DNA of 64,000 bases from Novosphingobium resinovorum (GTDB taxonomy: Bacteria > Pseudomonadota > Alphaproteobacteria > Sphingomonadales > Sphingomonadaceae): NCBI RefSeq assembly GCF_001742225.1, contig NZ_CP017075.1, forward strand, positions 1,736,001-1,800,000, read 5' to 3'. Positions 35,593 through 43,968 of this stretch are shown piece by piece; position 1 is the first letter of the stretch, and each line of letters starts with the position of its first letter. The translations under genes and the position numbers were made by a program. The notes beneath the pieces were generated by a model. The model was not told the DNA's origin. It saw only the letters and a program-made list of their open reading frames with translations, and did not search any database.

Positions 35593-36047
35593 TCGACGAT
35601 ATCGACCGGATCATGGCGATCATGACCGCATCGTTCGACCCGGTCTACGGCGAAGCGTGGAATCGCCGCCAAGTCGAGGACGCGCTGAAGTTCGGGAACT
35701 GCCATTACGAAGTCTTGTGTGCGCAAGGTCACATACCGGACGAGACCGAATCGGCCGCGGGTTTTTTCTTGTCGCGCACCGGATTTGAAGAAGAAGAACT
35801 TCTGCTCCTTGCGGTAACCCCCGAAAGTCGCGGACAAGGACTTGGGCGCGCACTTCTCCAAAACCTTCGCATCGGCGCTATCAGTCGCGGCGCGCATCGG
35901 CTGCTTCTCGAAATGAGAAGAGGTAATCCCGCCGAAACACTTTACAGAAATTTCGGCTTTTACCCGATTGGCGAAAGACGCGAATACTATCGCACTCCAA
36001 GCGGTCAGCGGCTCGACGCTGTTACATTTGCCTGCGACATCGGTTGA
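35589..36047 (+). CDS. rimI: ribosomal-protein-alanine N-acetyltransferase RimI
   Basis: RimI acetylates the N-terminal alanine of ribosomal protein S18. The 152-residue GNAT protein carries the acetyl-CoA loop RGQGLGRALL and the RNPAETLYRNFGFYPIGERREYY C-terminal motif, shown here only in parts (LYRNFGF, REYY). It overlaps tsaB in ATGA. The second half of the gene is clearly richer in A and T than its neighbours, leading into the AT-rich mucR upstream region. Confidence 0.92.
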   Translation: MIDDIDRIMAIMTASFDPVYGEAWNRRQVEDALKFGNCHYEVLCAQGHIPDETESAAGFFLSRTGFEEEELLLLAVTPESRGQGLGRALLQNLRIGAISRGAHRLLLEMRRGNPAETLYRNFGFYPIGERREYYRTPSGQRLDAVTFACDIG

Positions 36048-36214
36048 AATAGGGTCGAAGTGGCCCTTTTCATTCATGAATCGATTAATGCAAGTCACGT
36101 GCAACTTTGAATCGAACTTGCACTCGTCGTGAAAATCGTTCATTGCGTCGCACAGGCAGACCTGCAAAGGTTTGCCGCCTGAATAACTTGGTCGCACCAA
36201 AGGACGTAGTAGAA
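36048..36214 (+). promoter_or_regulatory. AT-rich leader of mucR
   Basis: The 167 bp before mucR are unusually AT-rich for this GC-rich chromosome and hold TTCATGAA and ATCGATTAATG stretches with several TA steps. MucR proteins bind AT-rich DNA and commonly repress their own gene, so this is a good autoregulation candidate. No exact promoter boxes are assigned. Confidence 0.5.
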
Positions 36215-36661
36215 ATGGAAACCATCCAGACCGACCTGAACGAGACGCTGATCACGCTCGCGTCGGACATCGTCGCCGCGCACGTCAGCAACAACAGCGT
36301 CTCGGTCGAAGATCTTCCCACTCTCATCACCAACGTCTACGGTGCCCTCGCCGGCCTCGGCGGCGCCCCCGTGGTCGAGGAAGAGAAGCCCGAGCCTGCC
36401 GTTTCGATCCGCGCCTCGGTCAAGCCCGATTACATCGTGTGCCTTGAAGACGGCAAGAAGCTCAAGATGCTCAAGCGCCACCTCATGACGCACTACAACA
36501 TGACCCCGGAAGACTACCGCGCGCGCTGGAACCTGCCCGCCGATTACCCGATGGTCGCCCCCAACTATGCCGAGAAGCGCCGCGAACTGGCGAAGAAGAT
36601 CGGCCTGGGCCGCAAGTCGAACGCGCGCCGCGGTCGCAAGCCCAAGACCGCCGCAGCCTGA
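36215..36661 (+). CDS. mucR: MucR/Ros-family zinc-finger regulator
   Basis: A 148-residue H-NS-like regulator that oligomerises and silences AT-rich promoters in alphaproteobacteria. The N-terminal part (about 1-50) is the oligomerisation region; the single prokaryotic zinc finger lies around Cys76, Asp79, His89 and His93 (VCLEDGKKLKMLKRHLMTH). The second cysteine of Ros is replaced by Asp, as known for some rhizobial Ml/MucR proteins. The C-terminus is basic (RKSNARRGRKPK), suited to DNA contact. The ATG at 36215 follows AAAGGA; an open upstream extension lacks homology. Confidence 0.93.
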   Translation: METIQTDLNETLITLASDIVAAHVSNNSVSVEDLPTLITNVYGALAGLGGAPVVEEEKPEPAVSIRASVKPDYIVCLEDGKKLKMLKRHLMTHYNMTPEDYRARWNLPADYPMVAPNYAEKRRELAKKIGLGRKSNARRGRKPKTAAA

Positions 36662-36798
36662 TCCTTCTTGGGCGGTCGCCCGAGGCCTGACCTCCGACGC
36701 ACCCGCACTCACGTTACGGAAATTCGATTTTCCGGGGACAAAGGGTGCGATCGATTGCCAGGGTCCGGTAACCGACCGTCCAACTCGGTTGTGATTGC

Positions 36799-36835
36799 AG
36801 GCGCATCGCCTTATCTAGGCGGTGCGCCTTCTTCT
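36799..36835 (+). terminator. hairpin between mucR and the Fur-family gene
   Basis: AGGCGCATCGCC (36799-36810) pairs with GGCGGTGCGCCT (36818-36829), one C-A mismatch, 7-nt loop, followed by TCTTCTTT. It ends just 18 bp before the GTG of the next gene, so it could also influence that gene's leader. Confidence 0.65.
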
Positions 36836-36852
36836 TTACTTACAGGTCCACC

Positions 36853-37296
36853 GTGAACCAACCCATCGACATCGAAGCCCTCTGCGCCGAGCGTGGCCTG
36901 CGCATCACCGAACAGCGTCGCGTGATCGCCAAGGTCCTATCGGAAAGCACCGACCACCCCGACGTCGAAAAGCTGCACGAACGTGCGACCGCGATCGACC
37001 CCGGCATCTCGATCGCCACGGTCTACCGCACCGTGCGCCTGTTCGAAGAGGCAGGCATTCTCGATCGCCACGACTTCGGCGACGGCCGCGCCCGCTATGA
37101 AGCCGCGCCCGAGGCGCACCACGATCACATGATCGACGTCGAGAGCGGCCAGGTCATCGAATTCGTCGATCCCGAACTGGAAGCCCTGCAGCGCCAGATC
37201 GCCGAGCGCCTGGGCTACCGCCTCGTCGATCATCGCATGGAACTCTACGGCGTCCGCCTCGACCGCGAGGACGGCGAGACCACTCCGCGCCGCTAA
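36853..37296 (+). CDS. Fur-family metalloregulator
   Basis: A 147-residue Fur-superfamily protein: winged helix (about 1-80; LRITEQRRVIAKVL, ISIATVYRTVRLFEEAGIL) and a dimerisation domain with HHDHMID (His89, His90, His92) as regulatory metal site. No C-terminal CxxC structural zinc pair is present, as in Fur/Mur proteins of alphaproteobacteria, so iron, manganese or haem-linked sensing is possible. The start is a GTG at 36853. The acyltransferase gene follows after 8 bp, probably in one transcript. Confidence 0.9.
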   Translation: MNQPIDIEALCAERGLRITEQRRVIAKVLSESTDHPDVEKLHERATAIDPGISIATVYRTVRLFEEAGILDRHDFGDGRARYEAAPEAHHDHMIDVESGQVIEFVDPELEALQRQIAERLGYRLVDHRMELYGVRLDREDGETTPRR

Positions 37297-37304
37297 GCGA
37301 TACC

Positions 37305-38069
37305 ATGACCACGACCATGCCCCTCGCCGACCGCCGTATCGCGGCCTGGGGCTGGCCGCTGATCGCGCTGCGCCTTGCCGCCATGCTGGCATTGCTGGTG
37401 GCGAGCGTGGCGCTTTATTACATTTTCGCACCGTTCACCGCGCGCAACCCGGTCCCGCGCCGGTTCCTGCGCGGTGTTGGCGCCATCGCGGGCCTTCGCG
37501 TGCAGGTTCGCGGCGCCCGTCCGGCCCGGCGCACCTTCTTCCTCGCCAATCACGTCAGCTGGCTGGATATCCTCGCCATCGCCGGGCGCACCGGCAGCGC
37601 CTTCGTCGCGCATGACGGCCTCGCGCAGATCGGCCCGCTGCGCTGGCTGTGCGAAATGAACGACACCGTCTTCGTCGCCCGGCACGAACGCCGCAGCGTC
37701 TCCGCTCAAATCGAGCAGGTTCGCGCCGCGCTGAGCGATACCGGCGCACTGACGATCTTCCCCGAAGGCACGACTTCGGACGGAACCGGCACGCTGGCAT
37801 TCAAGTCCTCGCTGCTTTCCGCGATCGAGGGCGATTCGGATATTCCGGTGCAGCCGGTGTGGCTCGACTACGGTGCGGAAACCCGCACGGTGGCCTGGGT
37901 GGGCGAGGAACCGGGGCTCGATAATGCTCTCGCCATTCTGGCGCGCTGGCGGCCGGTGGACCTGACGCTTCACTTCCTGCCGCCGCTCTCGCCCGAGGAT
38001 CGCGCCGACCGCAAGCGCATGGCGGCGGCCGCTCGAACAGCTATCGAAGCGGCGCGAACGGGGTTCTGA
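37305..38069 (+). CDS. PlsC-like lysophospholipid acyltransferase
   Basis: A 254-residue membrane-bound acyltransferase. One N-terminal helix (about 18-45; LAAMLALLVASVALYYIF) is followed by the HX4D catalytic motif NHVSWLD and the FPEGTTSDG glycerophosphate-binding motif. It adds an acyl chain to lysophosphatidate or a related lipid. It is coupled to the Fur-family gene by an 8-bp gap. The lipid substrate (PlsC proper versus an ornithine-lipid enzyme such as OlsA) cannot be decided; no olsB is next to it. Confidence 0.9.
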   Translation: MTTTMPLADRRIAAWGWPLIALRLAAMLALLVASVALYYIFAPFTARNPVPRRFLRGVGAIAGLRVQVRGARPARRTFFLANHVSWLDILAIAGRTGSAFVAHDGLAQIGPLRWLCEMNDTVFVARHERRSVSAQIEQVRAALSDTGALTIFPEGTTSDGTGTLAFKSSLLSAIEGDSDIPVQPVWLDYGAETRTVAWVGEEPGLDNALAILARWRPVDLTLHFLPPLSPEDRADRKRMAAAARTAIEAARTGF

Positions 38070-38090
38070 CCCCAGCTTCGATTATATCGT

Positions 38091-38177
38091 CGTCATTCCC
38101 GCGAAAGCGGGAACCCATCTCCTGATGGTGCCTGTCGAACGGGCGTCAGTTGGGTCCCCGCCTTCGCGGGGATGACG
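38091..38177. repeat. family C palindrome
   Basis: CGTCATTCCCGCGAAAGCGG (38091-38110) mirrors CCCCGCCTTCGCGGGGATGA plus CG (ending 38177), with inner CCCATCTCCTGATG and CGTCAGTTGGG. It lies 21 bp after the acyltransferase stop in a convergent gap. Confidence 0.92.
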
Positions 38178-38240
38178 GCAAACTTTCAATCGGAAGCATC
38201 ACGCGGAAGAAGGCGAGGCTCACACGCCCCAGCCACACCC

Positions 38241-38900
38241 TCAACGCGTGGCGTTGTAAGCCAGCTGGCCTTCGTCGAGCTGGAAGCCGACCAGCACCTC
38301 GAACGAAGCGCGGGCGACCGCAGCCTTGACCTCGGGCTCGGACAGCGGATCGACGGCAGCGTCGGTGTCGCCGGCCTTGCGCTTGCGGGTGATGCGGTCG
38401 CGAATCTCGTCGGGCAGCGTCGCGGCGGCGCGATCGATGAAGGCGTTGGTGCTCACGTTCGCCTGCGCACGGGCCTGCCCATCCGCGAAGCTGAGCGTCA
38501 CGTTGCCCACGCGCTTGGAGATCACGGAAGTGCCGCCCTGCAGCACGCTCACGAAGAACGGCAGCGTCACCTGACGCGCCCCGGCCGTGTCGCTGCGGCG
38601 GCCGAGCACCTGGAACGTCACCGTCGAAGTCACCTTCTCGCCCACGGCTTCGTCGCACTGCGCACGCACCTGGGTCATCGAGGCAGTGACGTCGATCGCG
38701 TCGGCAGTCTTTGCCGGTCCACGGAAGGTGGTGATGTCGCCGGTGTAGTCGGGAATGCCGACCGCCGGGCACTTCGAGCGCACGGCGGTGATGCCGACGC
38801 CCTGATCGACCACGATCTCGCCCTTGGTCTTGCACCCGCTCAGCGCGGTCATCGCGGCGGCGGAGCACAGGACAGTAGCGGTCAGGCGGCGTGCATTCAT
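38241..38900 (-). CDS. putative lipoprotein of unknown function
   Basis: A 219-residue exported protein. The signal VLCSAAAMTA is followed by the lipobox LSGC (Cys23), so it is likely lipid-anchored. The mature part contains beta-rich stretches (SVTVTFQVL-like TSTVTFQVLG, GNVTLSFADGQA) and two further cysteines (RSKCPAV, RAQCDEA). No family name is recalled. It diverges from ispH across 68 bp. A role in envelope integrity is only a guess. Confidence 0.78.
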   Translation of the reverse strand: MNARRLTATVLCSAAAMTALSGCKTKGEIVVDQGVGITAVRSKCPAVGIPDYTGDITTFRGPAKTADAIDVTASMTQVRAQCDEAVGEKVTSTVTFQVLGRRSDTAGARQVTLPFFVSVLQGGTSVISKRVGNVTLSFADGQARAQANVSTNAFIDRAAATLPDEIRDRITRKRKAGDTDAAVDPLSEPEVKAAVARASFEVLVGFQLDEGQLAYNATR

Positions 38901-38930
38901 CGTGAACTTCCTCGAATGGCGTGCGCTTGC

Positions 38931-38959
38931 CCTAGCGAGGCGCGCGGCAAAGCGCTAGG
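38931..38959 (+). promoter_or_regulatory. inverted repeat adjoining the ispH ribosome-binding site
   Basis: CCTAGCG (38931-38937) and CGCTAGG (38953-38959) form a 7-bp perfect pair with a 15-nt spacer. The right arm runs directly into the G-rich Shine-Dalgarno before the ispH ATG at 38969. It could be an operator shared with the divergent lipoprotein or an RNA hairpin that partly masks the site. Confidence 0.35.
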
Positions 38960-38968
38960 GGGACGAAC

Positions 38969-39943
38969 ATGAACGCGCCCTTTCAGTCCACGACGGCGAG
39001 TGCCGCCGACAGCCCGATCCGCCTCCTGATCGCCGCCCCGCGCGGCTTCTGCGCCGGGGTAGACCGCGCCATCGAGATCGTCGAGCGTGCGATCGAGCTT
39101 TACGGCGCGCCCGTCTACGTGCGCCACGAGATCGTCCATAACAAGTTCGTGGTGGACAGCCTGAAGGCCAAGGGCGCCGTCTTCGTCGAGGAACTGGACG
39201 AAGTCCCGGACGGCGTGCCGGTGATCTTCAGCGCCCACGGCGTGCCCAAGGCGGTCCCCGCAGCCGCCAGTGCGCGCGGGCTGGAATGGCTCGACGCCAC
39301 CTGCCCGCTGGTCAGCAAGGTCCACCGCCAGGCCGAGCGCCAGATCGAGGCCGGGCGCCACATCCTGTTCATCGGCCACGCCGGGCACCCCGAGGTCATC
39401 GGCACTTTCGGGCAGGTCCCCGAGGGCAACATGACGCTGGTGGAAACGGTCGAGGACGTCGCCGCGCTGGAATTCGCGCCCGGCACCGAGCTTTCCTACC
39501 TCTCGCAGACGACGCTGTCGGTGGACGACACCCACGCCATCATCAAGGCCATCGAGGCGCGCTTCCCGCAGGTCGTCGCGCCCAAGGCCGAGGACATCTG
39601 CTACGCCACCTCCAACCGGCAGGCGGCGGTCAAGCAGATCGCGCCGCAGTGCGAACTGGTGATCGTGATCGGCTCGCCCAAGAGCAGCAACTCGCTGCGC
39701 CTCGTCGAAGTCGCCGAGCGTTGCGGCACGCCTGCGCACATGATCCAGCGCGCGGCCGAGATCGATCCGGTATGGCTGGAAGGCATCGCCACCGTCGGCC
39801 TCACCGCAGGGGCTTCCGCTCCCGAGGAACTGGTCAACGAAGTGATCGCCCGCATCAAGGAGCTGCGCACCGTCGCGGCAGAGGAAATCGTGACCGAACG
39901 CGAGCACATGACCTTCAAGCTCCCCCGCCAGCTGGCCCGCTGA
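38969..39943 (+). CDS. ispH: 4-hydroxy-3-methylbut-2-enyl diphosphate reductase
   Basis: IspH makes IPP and DMAPP in the last step of the MEP isoprenoid pathway using a [4Fe-4S] cluster. The 324-residue protein keeps three cluster cysteines: Cys28 in RGFCAGV, one in [11 protein letters not shown] and one in [10 protein letters not shown]. Histidines in HEIVHN and FSAHGVP line the substrate site, with the proton donor Glu region in TFGQV. It is followed after 3 bp by thrB, with rnhA overlapping next, a gene order common in sphingomonads. Confidence 0.97.
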   Translation: MNAPFQSTTASAADSPIRLLIAAPRGFCAGVDRAIEIVERAIELYGAPVYVRHEIVHNKFVVDSLKAKGAVFVEELDEVPDGVPVIFSAHGVPKAVPAAASARGLEWLDATCPLVSKVHRQAERQIEAGRHILFIGHAGHPEVIGTFGQVPEGNMTLVETVEDVAALEFAPGTELSYLSQTTLSVDDTHAIIKAIEARFPQVVAPKAEDICYATSNRQAAVKQIAPQCELVIVIGSPKSSNSLRLVEVAERCGTPAHMIQRAAEIDPVWLEGIATVGLTAGASAPEELVNEVIARIKELRTVAAEEIVTEREHMTFKLPRQLAR

Positions 39944-39946
39944 ACC

Positions 39947-40933
39947 ATGGCAGTCTACACAAGGCTTGGCGCCGAAGAGATGGCCGGGATCATCGCGGCA
40001 TTCGAAGTTGGCACGCTGACGTCCGCCAAGGGCATCGCCGAAGGCGTCTCGAACAGCAACTGGCTGATCGAGACCGAGCAGGCCGGAACCGCGCGCCGCT
40101 TCATCCTGACGATGTTCGAGAGCCGCACCGAGATCGCGGACCTGCCGTTCTTCCTCGACCTGCTCGATCACCTCGCCGCGCACGGCGCGCCCGTCGCCCG
40201 CACCATGCACGACTGCGAGGGCGCCAGCCACCGCCTGCACCGCACGCCCGAGGGCGACAAGGCGCTCGCGCTGATCGAGTTCCTGCCCGGCGTCTCGGTC
40301 TCCGAGCCGACGCCCGAGCAAGCCCGTGCGGTCGGCGGAGCGCTCGCGCAGATCCATCTGGCGGCGGCTGACTTCCCCGCATCGCGCGAGAACTCGCTGG
40401 CGCTCCCGGCCTGGCAGCAACTGCTCAAGGATTGCGGGCGCGAGGCGCTCGAATCGATCCACCCTGAACTTGGCCGAATCGTCGAGCGCGAACTGGCGCT
40501 GCTGGCCGCCGAATGGCCCGCCGATCTGCCGCGCGGCGTGATCCATGCCGACCTGTTTCCCGACAACGTCCTGATGCTCGGCGACAAGGTTACAGGACTC
40601 ATCGACTTCTACTTCGCCTGCACCGACCTGTTCGCTTACGATGTCGCGGTGACACACGCGGCATGGTGCTTCAGTTCCGACGGTGCCCGGTTCGACCCGG
40701 CGCTCTCCCGCGCTCTGCTCGAGGGCTATGCCGCGGTGCGCCCGCTCAGCGAGGTCGAGTGCGCGGCGCTGCCCTTGCTCGCGCGCGGCGCGGCGATGCG
40801 TTTCCTGGCGACACGAGCCTACGACTGGCTCAATACGCCTGCCGATGCGCTCGTGACGCCCAAGGACCCGATGGCCTTCGCCCGGCGTCTGGATTTCTAC
40901 GCGAACCCGGAAAATGCGGGAGTATTCGCATGA
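39947..40933 (+). CDS. thrB: homoserine kinase
   Basis: This enzyme phosphorylates homoserine in threonine synthesis. The 328-residue protein belongs to the aminoglycoside-phosphotransferase-like homoserine kinase type of proteobacteria, not the GHMP type. The catalytic loop is [14 protein letters not shown] (HxD...N), followed by the metal-binding GLIDFYFAC. The N-terminal [14 protein letters not shown] strand is typical. It lies 3 bp after ispH and its stop overlaps rnhA. Confidence 0.94.
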   Translation: MAVYTRLGAEEMAGIIAAFEVGTLTSAKGIAEGVSNSNWLIETEQAGTARRFILTMFESRTEIADLPFFLDLLDHLAAHGAPVARTMHDCEGASHRLHRTPEGDKALALIEFLPGVSVSEPTPEQARAVGGALAQIHLAAADFPASRENSLALPAWQQLLKDCGREALESIHPELGRIVERELALLAAEWPADLPRGVIHADLFPDNVLMLGDKVTGLIDFYFACTDLFAYDVAVTHAAWCFSSDGARFDPALSRALLEGYAAVRPLSEVECAALPLLARGAAMRFLATRAYDWLNTPADALVTPKDPMAFARRLDFYANPENAGVFA

Positions 40934-41364
40934 AGCAGGTCGAGATCTTCACCGACGGCGCCTGCAAGGGCAATCCCGGCCCTGGCGGCTGGGGCGTGCT
41001 GCTGCGCATGGGTCCGCACGAGAAGGAGATGTCGGGCGGCGAGCCCGACACCACCAACAACCGCATGGAGATGACGGCCGCGATCAAGGGCCTGAGCGCC
41101 CTGATCGAGCCTTGCGACGTCACCCTCTTCACCGACAGCAAGTACGTCATCGACGGCATCACCAAGTGGGTCCACGGCTGGAAGAAGAAGGGCTGGGTCA
41201 ACGCCAGCAAGCAGCCGGTCCGCAATGCCGACTTGTGGCACGATCTGATCGAGGCCGCCGGTCGCCACAAGGTCGAATGGCAATGGGTGCGCGGCCACAG
41301 CGGCCATGCCGAGAACGAGCGCGTGGACAAGCTGGCGAGCGACGCGGCGAAGGCGGCGGCTTAA
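40930..41364 (+). CDS. rnhA: ribonuclease HI
   Basis: RNase HI cleaves the RNA strand of RNA-DNA hybrids. The 144-residue protein carries the four acidic catalytic residues in their standard settings: Asp in [12 protein letters not shown], Glu in NNRMEMTA, Asp in LFTDSKYV and Asp in NERVDKLA. The basic handle KKKGW is present, as is the His in GHSGHAENE. Its ATG overlaps the thrB stop in ATGA. Confidence 0.97.
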   Translation: MKQVEIFTDGACKGNPGPGGWGVLLRMGPHEKEMSGGEPDTTNNRMEMTAAIKGLSALIEPCDVTLFTDSKYVIDGITKWVHGWKKKGWVNASKQPVRNADLWHDLIEAAGRHKVEWQWVRGHSGHAENERVDKLASDAAKAAA

Positions 41365-41377
41365 CGCAAAGCGAAGG

Positions 41378-41489
41378 CCCATCCCCGGCCCATTCCGCTT
41401 GCGGGAGGGGAGACATGAACTTGCCCTCCCGCTTGCGGGAGGGTCGCGAGATTTGGCGATTTATCGCCTAGTCGCAGCGGGGTGGGTTT
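41378..41489. repeat. family E palindrome
   Basis: The inner CCCTCCCGC (41424-41432) pairs with GCGGGAGGG (41435-41443) across TT. Another CGCTTGCGGGAGGGG block lies at 41396-41410, and outer CCCATCCCC (41378-41386) faces GGGGTGGGTTT (41479-41489). It lies between rnhA and the FUSC gene and relates to the copy at 25354. Confidence 0.7.
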
Positions 41490-41504
41490 TCTAAGGTCAC
41501 CGCG

Positions 41505-42608
41505 ATGCTCTCTCTTCCCCCGATCCTGAAGACCGAAATCCGCGCGCTCGTCACCCCCGGCCCGCGTATGGCGGACGAGTGGGCCTGCGTCGCCTCCGTA
41601 TTGCTGGCGATCGTCATCGCCCGTGCCATCGGCGCGGAGATGGTGTCATGGGCGGCTTTCAGCGCCTTCGTCCTGCTCAAGAGCGACGTGGCGGAGACGC
41701 TTGTGCGCGGGGTGATGCGGATCGTCGGCACGGCGATAGGCTCGGGCCTTGCACTGCTGGTGGTGCCTTATGCCGCGCGCTCGCTGCCTTTGGCGATGAT
41801 CGCAGCCGAACTGGTCGGCGCGATCGGTCTCTACGGGATGTTGACGGCGCGGCGCGCTTACGCCTGGCTGCTGTTCGGCCTGACCTTCGAGATGATCCTG
41901 TTCGACAAGATCGAGCGGCCGGACCTCGACACTATCCACTTCGCCCAGACGCGCCTGCTGGAAGTCGTCGCGGGCACCGTCGCCTGCACGCTGGTAAGCC
42001 TCGCTGCGGGCGCATTGACGGGCAAGCGCTGGTGGATGGATCGCAAGGCCCCGCCGGAACGGATGCGCTGGCACCCTCACGCGGCGCGCCATGCCTCGCA
42101 GGCGGGGCTTGCGATCGCGATGCTGCCCCTGCTCCACGCGCTGTTCGACCTGCCCGAGCTACCGCAGGCAGCAGTGACGATCATGGCAGTGATGATCGTG
42201 CCGGTCGCCGGGATCGGCGCCAGCGGCTTCGTCCCCGTATCCCGGCGGCTGTTCCAGCGCGCGCTCGGGTGTATCGCAGGTGGCGGGCTGGCGCTGGTCG
42301 TGCTGCTTCTGGCGCAAGGAAGCGCACCGGTGCTCATCGCCGGCACCGGCCTCGGCATCGTCATCGGCCGTCATATCGAGAACGGTCTGCCCAAGGTCAC
42401 TTACCTTGGCCTGCAGTTCACGCTGGCGGTGCTGGTCGTGCTGGTGCCCGACAGCTACGAGCATGCCGCTGCCGGCCCCGCTGCGCAGCGCCTGCTGAGC
42501 GTGTTCGTCGGCATGGCAGTACTGGAACCGGTGCTGCTCGCCTGGCACTTCGTCGCGCCGGGGCGCAAGGTGCCGCAAGGCTCCCCGGACGCCCCGAACG
42601 CGGAATGA
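41505..42608 (+). CDS. FUSC-family membrane transporter
   Basis: A 367-residue inner-membrane protein with two sets of about five helices and a short cytosolic link (residues about 165-195; GKRWWMDRKAPPERMRWHPH). This is the pattern of fusaric-acid/aromatic-acid efflux (FUSC/AaeB-like) proteins, here half-sized relative to AaeB and without an adjacent membrane-fusion protein. It could act alone or with distant partners. It meets the YegP-type gene tail to tail, 3 bp apart. Confidence 0.8.
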   Translation: MLSLPPILKTEIRALVTPGPRMADEWACVASVLLAIVIARAIGAEMVSWAAFSAFVLLKSDVAETLVRGVMRIVGTAIGSGLALLVVPYAARSLPLAMIAAELVGAIGLYGMLTARRAYAWLLFGLTFEMILFDKIERPDLDTIHFAQTRLLEVVAGTVACTLVSLAAGALTGKRWWMDRKAPPERMRWHPHAARHASQAGLAIAMLPLLHALFDLPELPQAAVTIMAVMIVPVAGIGASGFVPVSRRLFQRALGCIAGGGLALVVLLLAQGSAPVLIAGTGLGIVIGRHIENGLPKVTYLGLQFTLAVLVVLVPDSYEHAAAGPAAQRLLSVFVGMAVLEPVLLAWHFVAPGRKVPQGSPDAPNAE

Positions 42609-42611
42609 TGC

Positions 42612-42794
42612 TCAGTCGGTGGTCGTATCAACCACTTCGGCGCCGGGCCCGTTCTTCTTGAGCGATTCGATCGCGCTTTTCGCGCTGGCCTTGCTGGAAT
42701 AGCCTTCGGTCCAGAACATGGTCTCGGAATTGTAGCAGAAGTAGGCGACGAACTCTCCGGCCTTGTTCTTCCGGATTTCGAAACGATGGGCCAT
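42612..42794 (-). CDS. YegP/DUF1508 small protein
   Basis: A 60-residue single-domain DUF1508 protein: FEIRKNKAGEFVAYFCYNSE, then a TEGYSSKASAKSAIESLKKN motif. Members occur as one or two tandem copies; YegP has two, this has one. The family is widespread and uncharacterised, and the fold is small alpha/beta. It lies tail-to-tail with the FUSC gene. Confidence 0.9.
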   Translation of the reverse strand: MAHRFEIRKNKAGEFVAYFCYNSETMFWTEGYSSKASAKSAIESLKKNGPGAEVVDTTTD

Positions 42795-42877
42795 TTGCGA
42801 CTCTCCATGCGGGTGTCATTTCCCAGCCGCAGATGAGCAATTTGCGCGCATGGACGCAAGCGCCGCGAAGGTCGAAC

Positions 42878-43963
42878 TCAGCCGAAGCGACCCGGCGCGA
42901 ACGGAGCCGGATCGACCTCGCCCGGCGCCTCTCCCATCAGTAGCCGCGCGCCCAGATCGGCGGCGGCGGGCGCAGTCTGGATGCCAAACCCGCCCTGCCC
43001 GGCGAACCAGAAGAACGCAGGCTCGTCCGGCGCGAAGCCGTAGACCGGCAGGCGATCCGGCGCGAAGGAGCGCAGGCCCGCCCAGCGATGCTCCACCCGC
43101 TCGACTGCCCAGTCGACGACGTGTTCGAAGCGGTCGACCGCGAGAGCCACGTCGATCTCCTCGGGCGCGGCGTCGCACGGCGCACTCGGCGTCTCGTCAT
43201 GCGGGCTGAGCCAGAGGCGGCCACTCTCGGGCTTGAAGTAGAACGTCTCCGCCACGTCGAGGACCAGCGGCAGGTCGTCAGGCACATCGGCGGCGACGGC
43301 GACTTGCGCGATCGTGCGGCGATAGGGCGCGATGCCGAGCGGGGAGATGCCCGCCAGCCTTGCCACGCCGTCCGCCCAGGCTCCGGCCGCGTTCACCAGC
43401 ACGCCCGCCTGCACCTGCCGCCCGTCCGCGAGCGTCAGCGCCCAGCCATCGGCGTTGCGCTGCGCCGCCGTCAGTCCGGCGCGGCACCATAACTCGACAC
43501 CTGCGCGGCGTGCCGCAGCAAGGTAGTGCTGATGAAGAGAGGCCACGTCGATGTCGCACGTGCTCGGCTCCAGTGCACCGCAAGTCCATTCGGGGCACAG
43601 GCCGGGCACGCGGGCGACGATCTCCGCACGGCTCGGCAGGTGCATTTCCACCCCTGCCGTGCGGTAGCGTTCGGCGAAGAGTTCGACGTCACGCTCCTGC
43701 CCGGCCCGGCCGAGCGTCAGCGCGCCGCGCGGGGTCAGGACGCCGAGTTCGCGCAAGGTCGGCCCGGACGCGGTAGTCAGCGGCTGGACCCCGGGACCGC
43801 CGTAACTCTCGGTCCAGAAGGCGGCGGAACGGCCAGTGGCGTGATAGCCCGGCCGCTCCTCGGCTTCCAGCATGAGCACCCTTGCGCGCGTGCCGATGGC
43901 CGCGGCCAGAGATGCCCCGGCCATGCCGGCCCCGACGACGACGATATCGAACGCTGCTTCCAT
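42878..43963 (-). CDS. FAD-dependent D-amino-acid/glycine oxidase-type protein
   Basis: A 361-residue FAD oxidoreductase of the DAO fold. The dinucleotide motif GAGMAGASLAAAIG lies at 11-24, the second conserved strand VNAAGAWAD lies mid-protein, and the C-terminal GQGGFGIQTAPA closes the FAD site. It probably oxidises an amino acid or related amine, with the exact substrate unknown. It is last in a two-gene minus-strand unit with the hydrolase gene 5 bp upstream. Confidence 0.87.
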   Translation of the reverse strand: MEAAFDIVVVGAGMAGASLAAAIGTRARVLMLEAEERPGYHATGRSAAFWTESYGGPGVQPLTTASGPTLRELGVLTPRGALTLGRAGQERDVELFAERYRTAGVEMHLPSRAEIVARVPGLCPEWTCGALEPSTCDIDVASLHQHYLAAARRAGVELWCRAGLTAAQRNADGWALTLADGRQVQAGVLVNAAGAWADGVARLAGISPLGIAPYRRTIAQVAVAADVPDDLPLVLDVAETFYFKPESGRLWLSPHDETPSAPCDAAPEEIDVALAVDRFEHVVDWAVERVEHRWAGLRSFAPDRLPVYGFAPDEPAFFWFAGQGGFGIQTAPAAADLGARLLMGEAPGEVDPAPFAPGRFG

Positions 43964-43968
43964 CGCGG

